A stretch of DNA of 64,000 nt from Akkermansia sp. (GCA_017555025.1 JAFZHC010000006.1:20468-84467), one strand, 5' to 3'. Counted from the first letter of the stretch, positions 25,350-35,242 are shown. Translations and numbers: made by a program. The notes: a model not told the origin generated them from the sequence alone.

Positions 25350-25358
25350 CCCATGTGT
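25350..25358. repeat. Target-site duplication of the IS, left copy
   Basis: CCCATGTGT, repeated exactly at 26757-26765 on the other side of the element. Confidence 0.93.
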
Positions 25359-26756
25359 CATAGCTGTCCAAAATAGTTGCGCATCGAAAAAGCGAGGTGC
25401 CAATATCAAAGGTTAACATACGCAATCATCCGTTTTTTGCAAATAGATCCCCCTGGTGCAAATCAGGGGGCTTTGCATGTATGCTCTTATAGGGGTTGTA
25501 AAGCCAATACCATAGATTGGTTTTATTGAGTAAATTCAGCCGTAGAAAAACAACAAGATTGGATGTATTCCACTTAATTTTTCTCTGTTTTGCAAGTGTT
25601 TGAAGATATCTGACCAGCAGGAATGCTATCATCGCTGTCCAGACTTGTATTAACACCGCATTTGCACTTGTTCCCATAAAGCTTTTAATTCGCAGTAGTT
25701 GTTTGATTTCCTTGAAAAAGCTTTCAATGTACCAGCGATCTCTGTAAAGAGCTGCAATTTGGTGACAGTCCAGCTCAAAATCATTGCTGAGCAGCTCTAC
25801 ATCATAATTTCCTTCGTCGTTGTGCGCTACAACGCGACGCAGGATGTCTTTGTAGATTTTACTTTGCTCACCTTGCATGGCGATAACCTCATCCTTTAGC
25901 ACATTTTGATGTTCATCGGGCAAATCCCACTCTTGAATGGTCAAAAAATTGATACTTTTGGTGTGGCGAACTACAAACTTGACACCGCAGCTGTCCCAAT
26001 GTTGCAAGAGCTTAAAATCCACATATCCCCGGTCTGCAACCACGATACAGCCTTTAGGCAGATTAATCTCGCGGGCGGCAATACAGTCCGGTACATTGGC
26101 GTTTGTCAAATGCACAAAATCCGGGGTTGCCTGCTCAAAATCCAATACAGTGTGCAGTTTGATTCCCCTTTTTTCGTGTTGATACGTAGCCCAAGGAAAG
26201 GAATTGAGCGAGAGGGTGATGGTGGAGGAATCCAAAAGCTTGATGCGTCTGTGTACTTCCGGAATGTTGTAGCCTTGTTTGAGATGCTGTCCCAAAGATT
26301 TTCTGATGACATAATAGGCATCTCGAAATACTTCCCAGCGACGATGGTGATTCTGATAGGCTATGGTGGACTTTGAGGGCGCCTGCTGTCCGCCTAAGTG
26401 GTTGATACTCCCTTGTAAGCTGATCATAAGTCCAGCGATATCCCGAATACCTCTGCAACCAGCAATGTGACTGAGAGTCATCCACACAAGGTGATCCCAG
26501 GAGTTGAACTTTTTGGTGTTTCTGTCGGAATTGTAAGTCTTGACGATGGAAGAAAATGAAGTATGGCTTATCATATCATTGACAAGCTGTGCACACAATG
26601 GTAGGTTACTGTCTGGAGATTGGTTCATTTTTTAGCACCGCCAGTTTAATAGCTGGCACCCCAGAACTCAATCTCCATTTTTGTTTTCTTTTTCTTCGTT
26701 GATATTTTTCCTCTCATCACTCCCTCTTTCTTTAGAACGCTTTTTGGACAGCTATG
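25359..26756 (-). mobile_element. Complete IS4-family insertion sequence, 1398 bp
   Basis: The element is bounded by 15-bp perfect inverted repeats (CATAGCTGTCCAAAA at 25359-25373 and its complement at 26742-26756). It is flanked by a 9-bp direct repeat CCCATGTGT at 25350-25358 and 26757-26765. One intact transposase gene fills it. It lies between the divergent copA and gtrA-like genes and breaks neither. Exact repeats and the open transposase frame indicate a fairly recent, possibly active insertion. Confidence 0.95.
25426..26628 (-). CDS. IS4-family transposase
   Basis: A 400-residue DDE transposase. The first Asp is in KLLDSSTITL, the second in VVADRGYVD, and the C-terminal Glu is in the IS4 signature YRDRWYIESFFKEIK (Y-x2-R-x3-E-x6-K), all intact. 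The N-terminal part (about 1-100) has the helical DNA-binding region found in this family. Its start is 114 nt inside the right inverted repeat. No frameshift or stop interrupts it. Confidence 0.95.
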   Translation of the reverse strand: MNQSPDSNLPLCAQLVNDMISHTSFSSIVKTYNSDRNTKKFNSWDHLVWMTLSHIAGCRGIRDIAGLMISLQGSINHLGGQQAPSKSTIAYQNHHRRWEVFRDAYYVIRKSLGQHLKQGYNIPEVHRRIKLLDSSTITLSLNSFPWATYQHEKRGIKLHTVLDFEQATPDFVHLTNANVPDCIAAREINLPKGCIVVADRGYVDFKLLQHWDSCGVKFVVRHTKSINFLTIQEWDLPDEHQNVLKDEVIAMQGEQSKIYKDILRRVVAHNDEGNYDVELLSNDFELDCHQIAALYRDRWYIESFFKEIKQLLRIKSFMGTSANAVLIQVWTAMIAFLLVRYLQTLAKQRKIKWNTSNLVVFLRLNLLNKTNLWYWLYNPYKSIHAKPPDLHQGDLFAKNG

Positions 26757-26765
26757 CCCATGTGT
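26757..26765. repeat. Target-site duplication of the IS, right copy
   Basis: CCCATGTGT, identical to 25350-25358; 9 bp is within the range made by IS4-family elements. Confidence 0.93.
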
Positions 26766-26786
26766 TCGTCATGTCTTATTTATGGC

Positions 26787-26815
26787 TTGACAGAATAGAA
26801 ATAGATGGGTAGAAT
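26787..26815 (+). promoter_or_regulatory. Promoter of the gtrA-like operon
   Basis: TTGACA (26787-26792), 17 nt, TAGAAT (26810-26815), 17 nt to the ATG at 26833. It starts 31 nt beyond the right end of the IS, so the insertion left the promoter core whole. Confidence 0.75.
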
Positions 26816-26832
26816 GAGCAAATACTTCAGTT

Positions 26833-27246
26833 ATGCCTGCTTATGCTCAGATAATGTCCGAATTTCGGGGACTTGTTTTGACTTTCTTTCGCTATTTGAT
26901 TGCGGGAGGGGCGGGCTTTTTGCTTGATTATACTATCTTTGCTTTGTGTTATGAGGTGTTTGGCTGGAATTATCTTGTTTCAGCGACTTTGGGGTTTGTT
27001 GCCGGTTTGATTTTGGTATATATCACAAGTAACAAGTGGGTATTTTCCAGTCGCAGAATGGCTGCGCATCAAACGGTTGAATTCCTCGTATTTACAGTCA
27101 TCGGTCTGGTAGGATTGGGGCTTACAGTACTGTTTATGTGGTTATTCACCGATGTGTTAGGTGTTTATCCGTTAATTTCGAAGTTGCTTACTACTGCTTT
27201 GGTGCTCATGTGGAATTTCTTTGCCCGTAAGCTGATTTTATATTGA
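26833..27246 (+). CDS. GtrA-family membrane protein
   Basis: A 137-residue protein with four membrane helices (about 16-36, 42-62, 80-100, 108-130) in the GtrA pattern: [15 protein letters not shown] at the start, SNKWVF after helix 2 and [11 protein letters not shown] at the end. GtrA-like proteins are thought to help move polyprenyl-linked sugars across the inner membrane during surface glycan building. It heads a three-gene, visibly lower-GC operon; the oxidoreductase gene follows after 19 nt. Confidence 0.9.
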   Translation: MPAYAQIMSEFRGLVLTFFRYLIAGGAGFLLDYTIFALCYEVFGWNYLVSATLGFVAGLILVYITSNKWVFSSRRMAAHQTVEFLVFTVIGLVGLGLTVLFMWLFTDVLGVYPLISKLLTTALVLMWNFFARKLILY

Positions 27247-27265
27247 TTTTAATCTAATTTCTTGT

Positions 27266-28837
27266 ATGTCGAAAAAGGTACTGATTATTGGAGGCGGGCC
27301 TGCTGGTCTGACAGCTGCTCTTGAACTTGCTCGAAAGGGTAATTATGACGTAACCGTTTTTGAAAGGGAAGGGCAATTGGGTGGTATTTCCCGAACGCTC
27401 GAGTACAAGGGTAATCGCATAGACATAGGTGGTCATCGATTTTTTTCAAAGTCCGACACCGTGATGAATTGGTGGGCTGAAATGATGCCTCTTCAGGGCG
27501 CTCCTTCTTGTGATGATCTTCAATTGCAACGCTCTGTGAATCTTGTCGCCGGTGGTCCCAATCCGGAGAAAGAGGATAGAGCTATGTTGGTCAGAACTCG
27601 CCTGAGCCGTATTCTGTTCCTTAGAAAGTTCTTCAATTATCCTGTTTCTCTTAGTGTTGATACGTTACTCAATCTAGGAGCTGTTCGTGTCATTAAAATG
27701 GGATTCAGCTATTTGGCGTCTATGCTGCACAAGCGAGAGGAAAAATCGCTGGAGGATTTTTTCATTAATCGTTTTGGTAAAGAACTGTATAAAACTTTCT
27801 TTCGCGATTATACAGCAAAAGTATGGGGCGTGCCCTGTAACCAGATTGGGGCTGATTGGGGGGCTCAACGAGTAAAGGGGCTGTCCGTTGTGAAGGTTTT
27901 GCTGCACGCATTGAGCAAGCTTGCCTTTTGGAAAAAACAGGATAATAAGAAGGGCGAGACGTCTCTTATCGGCGAATTCTGGTATCCCAAATATGGCCCT
28001 GGTCAGTTGTGGGAGACTGCAGGTGCGGAGGCAGAAAAGCTTGGAGTGCGCATTCTACGTGGTTATGATGTTGAATCTGTGAAGGTAGAAGGCGAACGGG
28101 TGGCTTCGTTGGTAGCCAGAAATATTGCAACCGGAGCTACAGAAGAAATAACAGCAGATTATGTAATTTCGACAACCTCAGTACAGGAGCTTATTCGGAA
28201 AATGGGTGAGGTAGTACCCGCTGATGTACAATCTGTAGCGAAATGTTTGGTTTACCGCGATTTTATGACGGTGGGATTGTTGCTTGATAAGTTGAAACTT
28301 AAGAGCAAGAACATGAATACCACCGTGGGTACACATGGTGTGGTGCCGGATAACTGGATATATGTGCAGGAATCGGATGTAAAGGTAGGGCGTTTGCAAA
28401 TATTTAACAACTGGAGTCCTTATCTTGTAAGCGATCGAAGTAAGGCGTGGGTTGGCATGGAGTATTTCGTCAACGAAGGTGATGAGCTTTGGAGTATGGA
28501 TGATGAGTCATTCTGCAATTTTGCAGAATCCGAACTTGAAAAAATCGGAGTGATTGATCGTAAAGATGTAGTTGAACATTGCGTGTTCCGCATACAGAAG
28601 GCTTATCCTGCATATTTTGGTAGCTATAAGGATTTTGCAACGATTCGCACTTGGGTAGATAAAATCGACAACTTATATCTTGTTGGGCGTAATGGTATGC
28701 ATCGCTATAACAATATGGATCATTCCATGCTCTCTGCTATAGAGGCGGTAAAACACATATGCGGTTCATCCGACGCGTCCGACAAAACCTCCATCTGGAA
28801 TGTAAATGCCGAGAAGGAATACCATGAGTCAAAGTAA
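27266..28837 (+). CDS. FAD-dependent oxidoreductase of the amine-oxidase/UDP-galactopyranose-mutase type
   Basis: A 523-residue flavoprotein. The Rossmann motif [18 protein letters not shown] lies at the very start (5-22), followed by the FAD ribose Glu (FEREGQLGG) and [11 protein letters not shown], a phrase common in UDP-galactopyranose mutase-like and protoporphyrinogen-oxidase-like proteins. The C-terminus has the second FAD contact ([18 protein letters not shown]). Such enzymes are often encoded next to GtrA and glycosyltransferases in glycan loci. The exact substrate cannot be read. Its last 14 nt overlap the next gene. Confidence 0.85.
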   Translation: MSKKVLIIGGGPAGLTAALELARKGNYDVTVFEREGQLGGISRTLEYKGNRIDIGGHRFFSKSDTVMNWWAEMMPLQGAPSCDDLQLQRSVNLVAGGPNPEKEDRAMLVRTRLSRILFLRKFFNYPVSLSVDTLLNLGAVRVIKMGFSYLASMLHKREEKSLEDFFINRFGKELYKTFFRDYTAKVWGVPCNQIGADWGAQRVKGLSVVKVLLHALSKLAFWKKQDNKKGETSLIGEFWYPKYGPGQLWETAGAEAEKLGVRILRGYDVESVKVEGERVASLVARNIATGATEEITADYVISTTSVQELIRKMGEVVPADVQSVAKCLVYRDFMTVGLLLDKLKLKSKNMNTTVGTHGVVPDNWIYVQESDVKVGRLQIFNNWSPYLVSDRSKAWVGMEYFVNEGDELWSMDDESFCNFAESELEKIGVIDRKDVVEHCVFRIQKAYPAYFGSYKDFATIRTWVDKIDNLYLVGRNGMHRYNNMDHSMLSAIEAVKHICGSSDASDKTSIWNVNAEKEYHESK

Positions 28838-30218
28838 TTGGCGACTTTTTTCTTGGGCCGTATTAGCATTATCCTTTCTGGGATGGTGCTATTTTGGCTT
28901 TTTCCAAATTAGTTACATATCAGGAGGGGATGTCTCTACTAATTATGTACCCGCTATGGACAGCGGGTACATATGTGACTGGCATAGTGCATTGTTTTAT
29001 ACGGAGCTGAGTTGGGGAGTGCGCATCGCTCGCTTCTTTGTTCCTGATATCTCGGCTTCTGATGTAATGAAGGGTGTTGGAAAAGTAGCTTTTTTCTTCT
29101 TATCTCTATCTATCCATTATATCGTATATGAATTATTGAAAAAACATCGAATATATTTGATGTTACTGCCATTGCTTTTTATTGCTCTATTGTTTTTTAA
29201 CAAGGTGTTGTCAATTGGGTATTGGGGTAATCTTAGTTATTTTTTTCTAGTTGCGTTAGGTTGTTTTTTCCCTTTATGCAAACTATTAACATCTTCTCGC
29301 TGTTTTGTTAAGTTATGTGGTATTGTTGGCGTTATAATTTTATGTGTTCATGTTATTGAGTTTCGGCGAAATGCGTGGTTGGTCTTGCCTTTTGTAATAT
29401 TTTTTATAACTCGATTAATAGGGAATGGATGGAAGAAGCAGGTTATAAGTACTTTATTAATGCTATTAACGGTGGCTTGTGTTGATTCTGTAGTTATTCA
29501 TATAATCCACCCCAAGGTGATGCACTCTACTTCCGTGATGTTGATTGCAGATACTAAAATTGCCTCAATTTTATGCAATCAACGTGAACGCGAAAAAATG
29601 TGGCTTATGGAACATTGTTCAGTTAAAAGCCCGTCACGAACGGAATACAAGTTGCGAGCAAATTCTAATATAGCTCCGGTAGATGAGTCTCAGTATGATA
29701 TTATCAGGAGAGTGGCTTTAACAGATTCTCAGTGGCATGATTTGTCGGAACGTTATGTTCAATATTGGAAATCATTTCCTCGAGAAATGTTGTATGCACG
29801 GTTGCTTTCTGTAGTTCATTTATTTTGGAGTGTTAAAACTCCTGAATGGCTTCAGTCTCATTTGGTGAGGCTTTATCCGCATCTTTCAGAGCGTAATTTT
29901 GGATATGCAGACGGACCTGTCTGGGAAAATACATTACCCCCATTTATTACTGTAACTTTGTGGTTGAGTGTAGTTGTTCTTACTGTTATCTTGGTCTGCT
30001 ACACCAAAAAGAAAAACGGACATATATGTCAATTGGATGCGGGGATTATGTTGTCTTGTGCAGTTGCCTTTGTTTACATAGCTTCGCATCTAGTTATCGT
30101 GCCCGCTCCTTTTATCAGATATTTTGCTCCTGCGAATTTTGTATTCGTTATGTTAATTCCGCTTATCGTTTTGCGTCTCATCAATATATATATTGATACA
30201 AAGCGAGAATTGGCCTAA
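28824..30218 (+). CDS. Polytopic membrane protein, possible glycan-locus protein
   Basis: A 464-residue protein with about nine to ten hydrophobic helices and a soluble segment of about 120 residues (about 250-370) between the sixth and the last group of helices. An early loop after helix 1 contains [23 protein letters not shown], quoted in pieces ([17 protein letters not shown]), with Asp residues where GT-C glycosyltransferases place their catalytic acid. I do not recognise the family; a GT-C-like or flippase-like role is an inference from context. The start ATG at 28824 lies inside the end of the oxidoreductase gene, and AAGGA sits 8 nt upstream, one of the few plausible Shine-Dalgarno sequences here. 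Low GC throughout. Confidence 0.7.
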   Translation: MSQSNWRLFSWAVLALSFLGWCYFGFFQISYISGGDVSTNYVPAMDSGYICDWHSALFYTELSWGVRIARFFVPDISASDVMKGVGKVAFFFLSLSIHYIVYELLKKHRIYLMLLPLLFIALLFFNKVLSIGYWGNLSYFFLVALGCFFPLCKLLTSSRCFVKLCGIVGVIILCVHVIEFRRNAWLVLPFVIFFITRLIGNGWKKQVISTLLMLLTVACVDSVVIHIIHPKVMHSTSVMLIADTKIASILCNQREREKMWLMEHCSVKSPSRTEYKLRANSNIAPVDESQYDIIRRVALTDSQWHDLSERYVQYWKSFPREMLYARLLSVVHLFWSVKTPEWLQSHLVRLYPHLSERNFGYADGPVWENTLPPFITVTLWLSVVVLTVILVCYTKKKNGHICQLDAGIMLSCAVAFVYIASHLVIVPAPFIRYFAPANFVFVMLIPLIVLRLINIYIDTKRELA

Positions 30219-30235
30219 ACACTTAGGACGAGGGG

Positions 30236-30259
30236 GATTAAGGACATTATGCCTTAATC
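30236..30259 (+). terminator. Hairpin at the convergent end of the glycan operon and menF
   Basis: An 8-bp stem GATTAAGG/CCTTAATC (30236-30243 with 30252-30259) that overlaps the stop codon of the converging gene. No strong T-run. Confidence 0.45.
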
Positions 30260-31266
30260 AAATTCTTCATTGTCTGCATTTTTGCTGCTGTTTCCTGCCA
30301 TTCGCTTTCTTCATTAGAGTCGGGCATGAGGCCGCCGCCGGCGTATAGGCGACAGAAGTTGCTGAATATCTGCATGCAGCGTAGAGAGACGTAAAGTTGC
30401 ACTTGCCCCCAGCCCCAAGGGCCCAGATAGCCGGCGTAACAGGAGCGCTCGATATCAGGGTAGGTTAACAACAACTCGCGGGCCGCAGCTACCGGCGAGC
30501 CACATACTGCCGGTGTGGGGGGGAGTTGATCTAATAGGAGGAGCAGGCGCCCCGGCGGCATGCGCAGGCTGAAGCGGGTGCAGAGGTGCTCGATATTGCC
30601 GGCTCGCAGGTTTTCGGGGGAAGACTCGGTGAGCTCATTGGCCAGAGGAGTGAGGACATCGCGCATGAACTCGGCCACGAGGGCTTGCTCTTGGCGGTTC
30701 TTGGCATCCCACGGCAGGGTGCATGGTATGCGAGTGCCGGCTAATGCCATGGTGTGCCATTGCTCGCCTTGCCCTGTAATGAGCTGTTCGGGCGTGCAGA
30801 AGAGCCAGGTACCGTGACGCGGGGTGTGTACCAGCGCTTTAAAAGCCGCTGGTTGTTGTTGGCAAGCATCGAGCAGCGCCTGATAAGGGGAGAAATTGCT
30901 GTCGATGTTTTCATCAGCTGTGCGGGCTAATACGATTTTCTTTACTTGCCCGCTACGTATAAAATCGCTGTACAGCTTGAACTGTGCGGAATACTCCTCG
31001 CGGCTTGTTGCGTTGCGCTGCGGGGAAAAACGCATTTCTTCCCAAGCCTCCGGTGCGGGGATATCATCCAACTCTGCCGGAATAAACAATTGTTCCCCGT
31101 CAAAGGTTGACAGTATAAAGCCGTTACGAAAAATAAAGTCTTGTTCCGTTCTGCCATCTTCAGCCATGCAGAAGTGAAGCTTTGTTTCTCCGGGAAGCGC
31201 GTATAACGCAAACGCGCAGCGCCTACGGCACAACGCATCTACTTTCATGGCATCCCTCGTTTGCAT
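30247..31266 (-). CDS. menF: Isochorismate synthase-like chorismate-binding enzyme
   Basis: A 339-residue enzyme of the chorismate-binding (MenF/EntC/TrpE/PabB) fold, which converts chorismate to isochorismate for menaquinone. Motifs are KKIVLARTA (about 109-117), MALAGTRIP, TPAVCGSPVAAA and GYLGPWGWGQVQLYVSLRCM-like pieces, ending YAGGGLMPDSNEESEWQET. The CGSP and SNEESEW motifs favour isochorismate synthase over anthranilate synthase. It is shorter than usual (about 430) because the N-terminal part is trimmed. No other men genes are near. The ATG at 31266 is fixed by a promoter 6 nt upstream. Confidence 0.85.
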   Translation of the reverse strand: MQTRDAMKVDALCRRRCAFALYALPGETKLHFCMAEDGRTEQDFIFRNGFILSTFDGEQLFIPAELDDIPAPEAWEEMRFSPQRNATSREEYSAQFKLYSDFIRSGQVKKIVLARTADENIDSNFSPYQALLDACQQQPAAFKALVHTPRHGTWLFCTPEQLITGQGEQWHTMALAGTRIPCTLPWDAKNRQEQALVAEFMRDVLTPLANELTESSPENLRAGNIEHLCTRFSLRMPPGRLLLLLDQLPPTPAVCGSPVAAARELLLTYPDIERSCYAGYLGPWGWGQVQLYVSLRCMQIFSNFCRLYAGGGLMPDSNEESEWQETAAKMQTMKNLIKA

Positions 31267-31272
31267 GCGCTC

Positions 31273-31301
31273 AGTCTACCACAATTGAGCATATTTGGCA
31301 A
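31273..31301 (-). promoter_or_regulatory. menF promoter
   Basis: Minus strand TTGCCA (31301-31296), 17 nt, TAGACT (31278-31273), 6 nt to the ATG. Confidence 0.65.
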
Positions 31302-31351
31302 GTGTGCTAAAATTTAAAATCCATAGTTAAGGCCGATTTTCGGGGATTGTC

Positions 31352-31384
31352 AAAAAAATACCGCCCGGTTTGTTGCCGGGCGGT
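31352..31384 (-). terminator. Sulfatase-gene terminator
   Basis: Stem ACCGCCCGG/CCGGGCGGT (31360-31368 with 31376-31384), followed on the minus strand by a run of seven T. Confidence 0.88.
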
Positions 31385-31410
31385 GATGGTATAAAGCTGT
31401 ATCTGCGGTT

Positions 31411-33669
31411 TTAGGGGAGGCTTTTAAAGGCCTCGGCAGGAATGGGCTCAACCGGAGTTTGTTTGCCGTTGTGCGGCCCTCTGTTCCATTGCAGTTGCAG
31501 GGTGCCGGGGGCGGATGCTCCCTGCACAACAGTAATGGCGATAGGGTGTAAACCGGCTTTCAACGGAATACCTTTTTTACCGGTACGCTCGCCATCAAGC
31601 TCGACGGTGTTAGCCGCGGAAGACTCGGTGGCTGTCGTGCCGGGGGTATAGTTGAAGTCGGCATCCACAAGGTTGAAGTTATGCAGCTTCACAAAGGCTT
31701 TGCTGCCCGGAACATCGCTGAGAGTGAGGTAGAAATGCCAGTGATTTCCATCATTCGGAACATTGATATAGCCCGTGTAGGTGGTGATGGTACCGGCCGG
31801 TAAGGTCGCTCCATTAGGGCTAGCGAGCTGTTGTTCTGCAGTTGTTGTGAACTGAGTGGTCGGCACCCAAGGCGCCGCAGCCTGTACTTGTCGCATGACA
31901 AGACCTGTTTGCAAATGAGTGCCCTGGGTGGGGGGATTGGCAGGAACTAAGTTCTTGTCGTAACTACGGAAGCCGCCGCAGCTGTTTCGACGGGCAGGAG
32001 CCTGAGGGGCTCGGTGGTAATCGTAAGCTCGGCGGTTCCACAGGGCAAGATTATTGAGGAACTGTTGCATTTGCGGACAGTTGCCCTCGGCAAGAGGGGT
32101 GCTTTCGTGCGGGTCGGCCTCGGTATCGAAGAGTTCCCAGTTTTCTACGCCAGATTTGACTCCTGTGCGCAGGGCTTTAAGCCAACGGTTGCTACGGTTA
32201 TCGAAGAAGATGAGAACCTGCTGTTCACCGCGTACGCGTCCTTTTTTGTTGGCGGTGTAGTCGCGGTACTGAGCCATGCCGCCCCCGAAGGCGTACTCGG
32301 CATACAGCACTCGGCCGGGGGTGCTGCTGAGGGTGTCGTTACCTTGCAGCAGGGGGAGCAGGGAGTCGCCATCGCAACGCATGGGGGCGGGAACGCCTGC
32401 CAAGTCAGCAACTGTGGCCATCCAGTCCTGAAACTGGGTGGGGGTGTTGCTGATAAGGCCGCTCTTGATGATGCCGGGGGCGTAGACCACGCAGGGAACA
32501 CGCAGTCCTCCGTCAAAGACATCGCGCTTGATGCCATCATGGTTTCCGTAGCTGCGGAAGAAAGACGGATCTTGTGCCGGAGCCGGGTGCCCGGCAAAGC
32601 CGCCCACGGCTCCGGGTTCATCGTGAGAACCATTGTCGCTGGTAAAGATGAAGACTGTGTTGTCGGCAATGCCCAAATCTTCGCACAGCTTCACGAGGTC
32701 TCCGATGCTTTCATCCACACGGGTAATCATAGAAGCATGACGACGGGCAGTCATGAGTTTGTGGGCCGCATTGTTGCCGTAGCGGTTACGTGCATAGTCC
32801 TGCCAGGCTTCGCGGTACTGAGGGTGGATGAAAGAATCCCATTCAGCCGGACGTGCCGTATTAATCATTTGTCCCGGAGTTCCCAGCCATTGTACACCGC
32901 CATTCAGCCCACCTCCGGCAGGGTAGGGGCCGGCAGGGATGCCGAGACGGGCGTGCGGCGCCACATGAGTGAGCGCGAGGAAGAAGGGCTTGCTGCCATC
33001 TGCTTGTCTTTGGTCGGTTATCCACTTCTTGGCGCGTGCTGTGAACAGGTCGGTGCAGTAGCATCCATCCAGTTGATCGGTAATCATTTCATCGCCGTCC
33101 CAGATGGCATTGCGATGAGTTTCGGGATCGGCGTTGTTCTCTTCCTTCGGGTAATGGCGGTGACCGGCTAAGTGATTATTGTAGCCGAAGAAGAAATCGA
33201 AACCTCGTTTTGTAGGCCATGCCGGGCAGGTTGAGGGTGTGCCCCCGCTTTCATGCCCACCGCCTATGCCCCATTTGCCGATGAGGGCTGTGCTGTACCC
33301 TGCGGCTTTCAGTACGCTGGCAATGGTGTGGCTATTTTCCAATGCTGCGTCAAAGCTGTTGTTGCGTATGACCTCTGCGTGACCTTGATGCAGCCCTGTA
33401 AACAGGGAGGCGCGAGCCGGCGCACAAACGGGGGCGCATGTATAGTGGCGACGTAATTGCGCTCCTTCTGTAGCAAGGCGGTTGAGGACCGGTGTATCGA
33501 TGCGTGGTGTGTCTGCGTGCTCTGAGGGTTGGTTCAGACCAAGATCGCCCCATCCCATATCGTCAACAAGTACCAATATGATGTTCGGTTTTTGAGGAAG
33601 TTCTGCAGCCGGAGCCAGCCAGCCAAAACCAAGAACTGCCAGTAAACCTGTAAAAAATGTTCGCTTCAT
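31411..33669 (-). CDS. Secreted formylglycine sulfatase with C-terminal PA14-like domain
   Basis: A 752-residue type I sulfatase. Signal peptide about 1-22 (FFTGLLAVLGFGWLAPAA); metal-binding VDDMGWGD at about 35-42; the active-site motif C82-A-P-A-R86 followed by ASLFTG, where Cys82 becomes formylglycine; GKWGIGG and the SDNGSH metal site further on. From about residue 620 a beta-rich domain (PAGTITTYTGYINVP, then WHFYLTLSD) resembles PA14-like carbohydrate-binding modules. It probably removes sulfate from host or algal glycans in the periplasm or outside. Maturation needs a sulfatase-activating enzyme not seen here. The gene is monocistronic. Confidence 0.93.
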   Translation of the reverse strand: MKRTFFTGLLAVLGFGWLAPAAELPQKPNIILVLVDDMGWGDLGLNQPSEHADTPRIDTPVLNRLATEGAQLRRHYTCAPVCAPARASLFTGLHQGHAEVIRNNSFDAALENSHTIASVLKAAGYSTALIGKWGIGGGHESGGTPSTCPAWPTKRGFDFFFGYNNHLAGHRHYPKEENNADPETHRNAIWDGDEMITDQLDGCYCTDLFTARAKKWITDQRQADGSKPFFLALTHVAPHARLGIPAGPYPAGGGLNGGVQWLGTPGQMINTARPAEWDSFIHPQYREAWQDYARNRYGNNAAHKLMTARRHASMITRVDESIGDLVKLCEDLGIADNTVFIFTSDNGSHDEPGAVGGFAGHPAPAQDPSFFRSYGNHDGIKRDVFDGGLRVPCVVYAPGIIKSGLISNTPTQFQDWMATVADLAGVPAPMRCDGDSLLPLLQGNDTLSSTPGRVLYAEYAFGGGMAQYRDYTANKKGRVRGEQQVLIFFDNRSNRWLKALRTGVKSGVENWELFDTEADPHESTPLAEGNCPQMQQFLNNLALWNRRAYDYHRAPQAPARRNSCGGFRSYDKNLVPANPPTQGTHLQTGLVMRQVQAAAPWVPTTQFTTTAEQQLASPNGATLPAGTITTYTGYINVPNDGNHWHFYLTLSDVPGSKAFVKLHNFNLVDADFNYTPGTTATESSAANTVELDGERTGKKGIPLKAGLHPIAITVVQGASAPGTLQLQWNRGPHNGKQTPVEPIPAEAFKSLP

Positions 33670-33678
33670 TGTACTGTT

Positions 33679-33707
33679 ATTGTAGCAGAATGTATGAATG
33701 TGTGCAA
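33679..33707 (-). promoter_or_regulatory. Sulfatase-gene promoter
   Basis: Minus strand TTGCAC (33707-33702), 17 nt, TACAAT (33684-33679), 9 nt to the ATG. Confidence 0.7.
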
Positions 33708-33836
33708 GGCGAAATCGATGGGTATCCCCGTATATACTGAGACATTTCGGTTTGCCCGAGGTTCAGAGAAGTGATGCCGACCGGGCTCTGATTAGAAGTA
33801 AAGTGTTAAAAAATCGTGTCATTAAGCACTATATGC

Positions 33837-33865
33837 TTGCTTTTGTGTGTGTATGTAGCTAAAAT
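33837..33865 (+). promoter_or_regulatory. tig promoter
   Basis: TTGCTT (33837-33842), 17 nt, TAAAAT (33860-33865), 34 nt to the ATG at 33900. It lies downstream of an in-frame start at 33816 and so rules that start out. Confidence 0.65.
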
Positions 33866-33899
33866 GCGCCAGCGAAAAATTTTTCAAACCTCTAGCATT

Positions 33900-35213
33900 A
33901 TGGAAATTAGCACCAATAAAATTAGTGATTGCCAGGTGAGCCTGAGCGCCACCGTGCCGGCAAGTGATGTGGCTTCCGTGAAGGACAGCATTATGACTTC
34001 CTACATGAAGAACGCTCGTCTGGCAGGCTTCCGCCCCGGTAAGGCTCCTAAGAGCGTGATTGCCAAGCGCTACGCTTCTGAAATTAACGAAGAGCTCGAG
34101 TATCGTCTTAAGAGCGACATTCAGGAGAAGTGCCTGGATGAGAATCCTGATTTGAAGGTGCTGGATTTCGGTACTCCCGAGGGTAGCCTGAAGGAGGACG
34201 GCTCCTACACCCTTACTGCCACGCTGACCGTAGTGCCTGAGTTTGAACTGCCTGAGTACATGGGTATTGAGGTGAGCGTGCCGAGCACGGAGGTGACCGA
34301 GGCTGAAATTGACGAGACTCTTCAGAAGTATGCTGAGAGCTCTGCTAAGCATGAGGTCGTGGAGCGTGCCAGCGCCAAGGGGGATATCGTGGTTGTAGAC
34401 TTCAAGACCACCTGTGAGGGCAAGCCGACTGCCGAGTATTGCGGCAAGAGCGTTGGTTTCCTTGAGGGCCGTGAGGATTACTGGGTAAGCCTGGAGGACG
34501 ATCGTTTCATCCCCGAGCTTGCTGATGGTCTTGTAGGCGTAAGCGCCGGTGAGACCAAGGATATCGTTGCCAGCCTGAAGGAAGATTTCCCCATTTCTGA
34601 CCTTGCCGGTAAGGAGGTAACCTTCTCCTGCGTTGTTAAGGCCGTGCGTGAGAAGCAGGTTCCTGAGATTTCTGCCGAGCTGTTTGCTACCGCTCTGCCC
34701 GGTAAGAGCTTGGAGGAGATTCGTGACATCGTGCGCGATAATCTTAAGAGCAGCAAGGAGCGCAGCAATGATGAGGCTAAGGCCGATCAGATTTCCGAGA
34801 AGCTTGCTGACCAGCTTTCTTTTGCTCTGCCCGCCGATCTGGTAGAGCGTGAGAATGAGAACACCGTTCAGCGCAAGGTATATGCCGCCATTCAGAGTGG
34901 CGACTATGAGGCCGCTAAGGATATGGATGCCCTTCGCGAGAGCGCCAAGGCCGAGACTGAGCGTAACCTCCGCGTGTATTTCGCCCTGCAGGAGATTGCT
35001 CGTCGTGAGATGATTACTGCCAGCGATAACGAAATGCTCAACGCTATCAGCAACATGGCTGAGCAGGCTCGCGAGAAGAGCCTCAAGGGCTTTATTCGTA
35101 AGCTGCAGCGTGAGAACCGCATGACCGGTATTCGTCTTAGCATCATTACCTCCAAGGTAATGGATTTGCTGGCTCGCAATGCCAAGGTAGTTGAGGCTGC
35201 CAAGGCTGAGTAA
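33900..35213 (+). CDS. tig: Trigger factor
   Basis: A 437-residue ribosome-bound chaperone and peptidyl-prolyl isomerase. The ribosome-binding signature GFRPGKAPKSVIAKRY lies at about 41-56 (family G-F-R-x-G-K-x-P). The FKBP-like domain spans about 155-250 (KGDIVVVDFKTT to TFSCVVKAV), and the long helical C-terminal chaperone arms fill the rest. The domain order and length are normal. The ATG at 33900 is chosen because the promoter lies between it and earlier in-frame starts. Codon use is strongly biased to GAG/AAG/CTG, as expected for an abundant protein. A terminator follows at once; clpP and clpX, frequent neighbours, are absent. Confidence 0.95.
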   Translation: MEISTNKISDCQVSLSATVPASDVASVKDSIMTSYMKNARLAGFRPGKAPKSVIAKRYASEINEELEYRLKSDIQEKCLDENPDLKVLDFGTPEGSLKEDGSYTLTATLTVVPEFELPEYMGIEVSVPSTEVTEAEIDETLQKYAESSAKHEVVERASAKGDIVVVDFKTTCEGKPTAEYCGKSVGFLEGREDYWVSLEDDRFIPELADGLVGVSAGETKDIVASLKEDFPISDLAGKEVTFSCVVKAVREKQVPEISAELFATALPGKSLEEIRDIVRDNLKSSKERSNDEAKADQISEKLADQLSFALPADLVERENENTVQRKVYAAIQSGDYEAAKDMDALRESAKAETERNLRVYFALQEIARREMITASDNEMLNAISNMAEQAREKSLKGFIRKLQRENRMTGIRLSIITSKVMDLLARNAKVVEAAKAE

Positions 35214-35242
35214 CGTTCATAAACGCACTTTAATTTTGAAGA

